Shown: positions 61,175-64,000 of the stretch, piece after piece
Layout of the letters: each line of letters begins with the position of its first letter
Position numbering within the stretch: position 1 is the stretch's first letter
Origin: Bacteroidota bacterium
GTDB taxonomy: Bacteria; Bacteroidota; Bacteroidia; Bacteroidales; JAADJA01
Direction: 5' to 3'
NCBI GenBank assembly: GCA_020444515.1
Contig: JAHLKX010000002.1
Location: forward strand, 736,817 to 800,816
DNA length: 64,000 bases
The notes under the pieces: generated by a model
Told to the model about the DNA's origin: nothing
Databases searched by the model: none
The model's input: the letters and a program-made list of their open reading frames with translations, nothing else
Translations under genes and position numbers: made by a program

Positions 61175-63985
61175 ATGCAAAATGACATGGTAAAGAAAAT
61201 ACTCTATAATACAAATTTTCAGCTACTTCTGATACTACTACCTTCTTTGGTATTTGTCAATCGTATCCAGTCTCAATCCAATGAAGATTGTATGATGTGC
61301 CACGAAGATCCTGAATTGACAACAGAAAGAAAAGGCCGTACCGTATCCATGTTTGTCAATCTCAATACACTTCAAAACTCCGTACATAAAGATGTGGATT
61401 GCATATTTTGCCACGAAGATGCAGAGGTAGAAGATTTTCCACATCCTGAGAACCTGGCTCCGGTTAAATGTGGTAATTGCCACGATGATTCCCAAATGCA
61501 ATTTGAAAAGGGTATTCATGGGCAGGCACTCCAGTTAAACGCATTGTATGCTCCCGATTGCCGGGAGTGCCATGGAGACCATAACGTATTACCATCCTCC
61601 AATCCAAGGTCGAGGACCTATAAAATGAACATACCAATATTGTGTGGAAAATGTCACCGGGAAGGAGCACCGGTTGCACGTACCTATAACATTGGTGAAC
61701 ACAATATCCTGGAAAATTACAGCCAGGGTATCCATGGCGAAGGTTTGTTCAAGAAGGGATTGATCGTTTCAGCTACATGTAATGATTGTCATGGCAATCA
61801 CCTTGTTCTGCCACATACCAGTCCCAATTCATCCATCTCGGTAAATAATATTGCCAATACCTGCATGAAATGCCATGCAGAGATTGAAGAGGTCCACACC
61901 AAAATTATTAAAAAAGAATTGTGGGAGAAAGAACCAGGTGCTATACCGGCTTGTACCGACTGTCACCCTCCTCATAAAGAAAATGTTCAGAATATTGTCA
62001 ATACCATTTCTGATAAGGCCTGTTTGAAATGTCATGATGATAATGATATCCATCGTATCGTGGATGGTGACACCCTTTCATTGAAAGTTACCAAGGATGA
62101 TATTTCGGAGTCAGTTCACAGGAATATTAATTGTGTTAAGTGTCACTCCGATGTTTCAACCCATTTGCGTCGCCCATGTGAAACAGCTGGCCCAGTTGAC
62201 TGTTCCAATTGCCATGCAGAGGTATCCAATGTTTATAATTCCAGTGGTCATGGAAAGGCCCATTTCAAAAAAATTGAAAATGCACCTTACTGCACAGACT
62301 GTCATGGTACGCACCGTGTTCAATCAAGGTATGATGACACAGCTCCAACTTACAGGGCTGCGATTCCGACTTTATGTGGCGAATGCCACAGGGAGGATGG
62401 TAAGGCTGTGGAAATGGCTGATCTGAAAGAGGTTGATGCTTTTCGTGATTATTCCTCCAGTGTGCATGGCAGGGGTCTTACAGAAAAAGGCCTCCTTCCC
62501 AGTGCGGTTTGTACGGATTGTCATACGACCCATTATATTTTAAAAGAATCGGACGAAAACTCCTCCATTAATCCCAAAAACATTCCTGCAACATGCGCAA
62601 CCTGCCACAAAGGTATCTATGATGACTATATTAGTAGCGACCACGCAATCAACCAGGATGAAGGCATGAAGAATTATCCTACCTGTGCGGATTGCCATAC
62701 GGCTCATATCATATCCGATATTACGCAGGATGCATTTATGAATGAGGTGACCCATCAGTGCGGAAATTGCCATGAGGATTTATCGGAGACTTATATGGAA
62801 ACATATCATGGAAAAGCATACCAGCTGGGTTATCTGGAAGCGGCAAAATGTTCGGATTGTCATGGAGCACATAGAATATATAATTCCAATAATCCCTTAT
62901 CTTCGGTCAGCAGTGCCAACATCGTTGAAACATGTAAACAATGTCATCCGGATGCCAATGTCAGATTTACGGGTTATCTTACCCATGCAACACACCATAA
63001 TAAGGATAAATACCCGGCCCTGTATTACACGTTCTGGGGTATGACTTCTTTGCTCGTGGGTGTATTTGGATTTTTTGGCATTCACCTCTTGCTTTGGTTA
63101 CCCCGCTCTATTCAGGGGATGAGGAAACGCAAAGAGCACCGAAAAATGGCTTCTAGCAATTACCACATTCGTCGTTTTAGCCGGAGTCAGCGAATTACCC
63201 ATATTTTTGTTATTCTGAGTTTTATCATGCTGGCACTGACAGGTATGATGCTGAAATTTGCCGGAATGCCCTGGGCAAACTGGTTGTCCCGCATCCTGGG
63301 AGGCGTTCATGTGGCTGGTAATATTCATCGCTTTGCGGCGGTCATCACTTTTGGCTATTTCATCTTCCATGTAGTATCCTTAATCCGTATGAAAATCAAA
63401 CGCCGCATCCCCATTGGCCGGTTTATTTTTGGTAAAAACTCACTGATGTTTAACGGGCAGGATATTAAAGATTTTTGGGGTACGATCAAGTGGTTTGTGG
63501 GAGCAGGACCCCGACCAAATTATGGCCGCTGGACTTACTGGGAAAAGTTCGATTATATGGCTGTATTCTGGGGGGTTGCCGTCATCGGATTCTCTGGTTT
63601 GATCCTTTGGTTTCCCGAATATTTTACAACTGTTTTGCCAGGCTGGGCCATTAATGTCGCCATGATCATTCACAGTGATGAGGCTTTGCTGGCCGTTGGA
63701 TTTATTTTTACCATTCACTTTTTCAATACGCACCTTCGTCCGGATGCCTTCCCGATGGATACGGTTATTTTTACCGGTACGGTACCTTTCGAGGAATACA
63801 AAGCTGACAGACCGCGCGAATATGAATTGCTGAAAGAAACCGGAAGACTTAAAAAAGTGGTCATCAAGCGCGAAAGCAGGCCTAAATGGGAAAAGATTGT
63901 CAAGATATTTGGCTATACTTTCCTTGGTCTTGGACTCACGTTGGTTGTATTGATCATTTATTCAATGTTGTTTGGATATGTTTAG
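61175..63985 (+). CDS. 19-haem cytochrome c fused to membrane cytochrome b (CbcL-like)
   Basis: 936 residues. Met5 is an alternative start. A signal peptide or anchor (about 15-34) is followed by 19 CXXCH motifs between residues 39 and 591 (CMMCH first, CKQCH last). After a first membrane helix (about 613-640) come several helices of the cytochrome b561/FdnI type with His pairs suited to two b haems: RITHIFVILSFIML, GGVHVAGNIHRFAA, FIFHVV, AMIIHSDEALLAVG and FTIHFFNTH. CbcL of Geobacter joins nine c haems to such a b domain and passes electrons from menaquinol to the periplasm. This protein has twice that number of c haems. The C-terminus is a last helix (FGYTFLGLGLTLVVLI). Confidence 0.92.
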   Translation: MQNDMVKKILYNTNFQLLLILLPSLVFVNRIQSQSNEDCMMCHEDPELTTERKGRTVSMFVNLNTLQNSVHKDVDCIFCHEDAEVEDFPHPENLAPVKCGNCHDDSQMQFEKGIHGQALQLNALYAPDCRECHGDHNVLPSSNPRSRTYKMNIPILCGKCHREGAPVARTYNIGEHNILENYSQGIHGEGLFKKGLIVSATCNDCHGNHLVLPHTSPNSSISVNNIANTCMKCHAEIEEVHTKIIKKELWEKEPGAIPACTDCHPPHKENVQNIVNTISDKACLKCHDDNDIHRIVDGDTLSLKVTKDDISESVHRNINCVKCHSDVSTHLRRPCETAGPVDCSNCHAEVSNVYNSSGHGKAHFKKIENAPYCTDCHGTHRVQSRYDDTAPTYRAAIPTLCGECHREDGKAVEMADLKEVDAFRDYSSSVHGRGLTEKGLLPSAVCTDCHTTHYILKESDENSSINPKNIPATCATCHKGIYDDYISSDHAINQDEGMKNYPTCADCHTAHIISDITQDAFMNEVTHQCGNCHEDLSETYMETYHGKAYQLGYLEAAKCSDCHGAHRIYNSNNPLSSVSSANIVETCKQCHPDANVRFTGYLTHATHHNKDKYPALYYTFWGMTSLLVGVFGFFGIHLLLWLPRSIQGMRKRKEHRKMASSNYHIRRFSRSQRITHIFVILSFIMLALTGMMLKFAGMPWANWLSRILGGVHVAGNIHRFAAVITFGYFIFHVVSLIRMKIKRRIPIGRFIFGKNSLMFNGQDIKDFWGTIKWFVGAGPRPNYGRWTYWEKFDYMAVFWGVAVIGFSGLILWFPEYFTTVLPGWAINVAMIIHSDEALLAVGFIFTIHFFNTHLRPDAFPMDTVIFTGTVPFEEYKADRPREYELLKETGRLKKVVIKRESRPKWEKIVKIFGYTFLGLGLTLVVLIIYSMLFGYV
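61289..62947 (+). repeat. Internal duplication of an 8-haem module in the 19-haem protein
   Basis: Haems 1-8 (residues 39-282, bases 61289-62020) and 9-16 (residues 283-528, bases 62021-62758) align motif by motif: SVHKDVDCIFCH with SVHRNINCVKCH, CRECHGDH with CTDCHGTH, LCGKCHREGAPV with LCGECHREDGKAV, and SQGIHGEGLFKKGL with SSSVHGRGLTEKGL. Haems 17-19 (529-591) repeat the haem 3-5 part: CGNCHED, YHGKAYQLGYLEAAKCSDCHGAH, CKQCH. So 8+8+3. Confidence 0.85.
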
Positions 63986-64000
63986 AATTTGAAGAGATGA

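Noticed and set aside
61238-63903. Several minus-strand open frames opposite the 19-haem gene
   Set aside because: Antisense to CXXCH-coding sequence, they show His/Cys-poor, repetitive compositions caused by the haem codons. No start or family support.
51279-63985. Export of the cytochromes by T9SS
   Set aside because: None of the cytochromes ends in a sorting domain like those at 2652 or 29474; they end in haem motifs, an OmpA domain or a membrane helix.
1-64000. Mobile element, prophage or genomic island borders
   Set aside because: No integrase, transposase, att-like direct repeats or tRNA was seen. The cytochrome region looks more A+T-rich by eye, but that alone does not prove transfer.

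Overview
This is a 64 kb chromosomal segment from a member of the Bacteroidota, probably a Bacteroidales/Marinilabiliales-like lineage. The evidence is two proteins with type IX secretion (T9SS) C-terminal sorting domains, CarboxypepD_reg-like/TonB receptors, a DUF4271-hemD-rnpA-yidD gene order, a GT117/DUF2723 membrane protein, LytS/LytTR two-component genes, and promoters resembling the Bacteroidota -33 TTTG / -7 TAnnTTTG type. I saw no tRNA, rRNA, CRISPR array, integrase, transposase or phage gene.

Layout. 1-2039 is the 3' part of methylmalonyl-CoA mutase, cut by the window edge. 2171-7139 is a haem-acquisition group: a small unknown protein, a T9SS-secreted HmuY-like protein, a TonB receptor and a HmuY-like lipoprotein. 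7364-12095 has a metallophosphatase, phosphoglycerate mutase and a DUF2723 membrane protein. 12176-16536 is a fucose-type sugar region (FucU, FucP, another MFS carrier, and an unusual nucleotidyltransferase-GHMP kinase fusion). 16543-24221 holds a CDF metal exporter, an HXXEE/nucleotide cyclase pair, purK-purE, a lipoprotein and a LytS/LytTR pair. 24259-31981 has NDH-2, ribosomal L28, a CarboxypepD-type protein with a TonB receptor, and a large T9SS-exported Ycf48/BNR protein. 32067-41005 is an acetate node: ackA, a porin-like protein plus acs, an OFA-family carrier, and an ADP-forming acyl-CoA synthetase-GNAT fusion; a repeated palindrome (TGTTAA-N4-TTAACA) sits in two of its promoter regions. 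41014-49233 is mostly housekeeping (adk, hemD, rnpA, yidD, S41 protease, O-antigen ligase, cdd, thioesterase, ChaN-like).

The most striking part is 49344-63985. Six intact multihaem cytochrome c genes carry 59 haem-binding motifs (57 CXXCH, 2 CX3CH). They are interleaved with two NHL beta-propeller proteins, an outer-membrane beta-barrel candidate and an OB-fold protein, plus the remains of a further cytochrome gene. Read together they look like a complete extracellular electron transfer route. It would run from a 19-haem cytochrome c fused to an inner-membrane cytochrome b (CbcL-like quinol oxidation), to a 15-haem periplasmic cytochrome fused to an OmpA peptidoglycan-binding domain, then to a beta-barrel with a 5-haem lipoprotein (porin-cytochrome conduit), and finally to 12-haem and 4-haem exported cytochromes, the latter of the size and haem number of a nanowire subunit. 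The motifs and domains are visible in the sequence; the route and its direction are inference.
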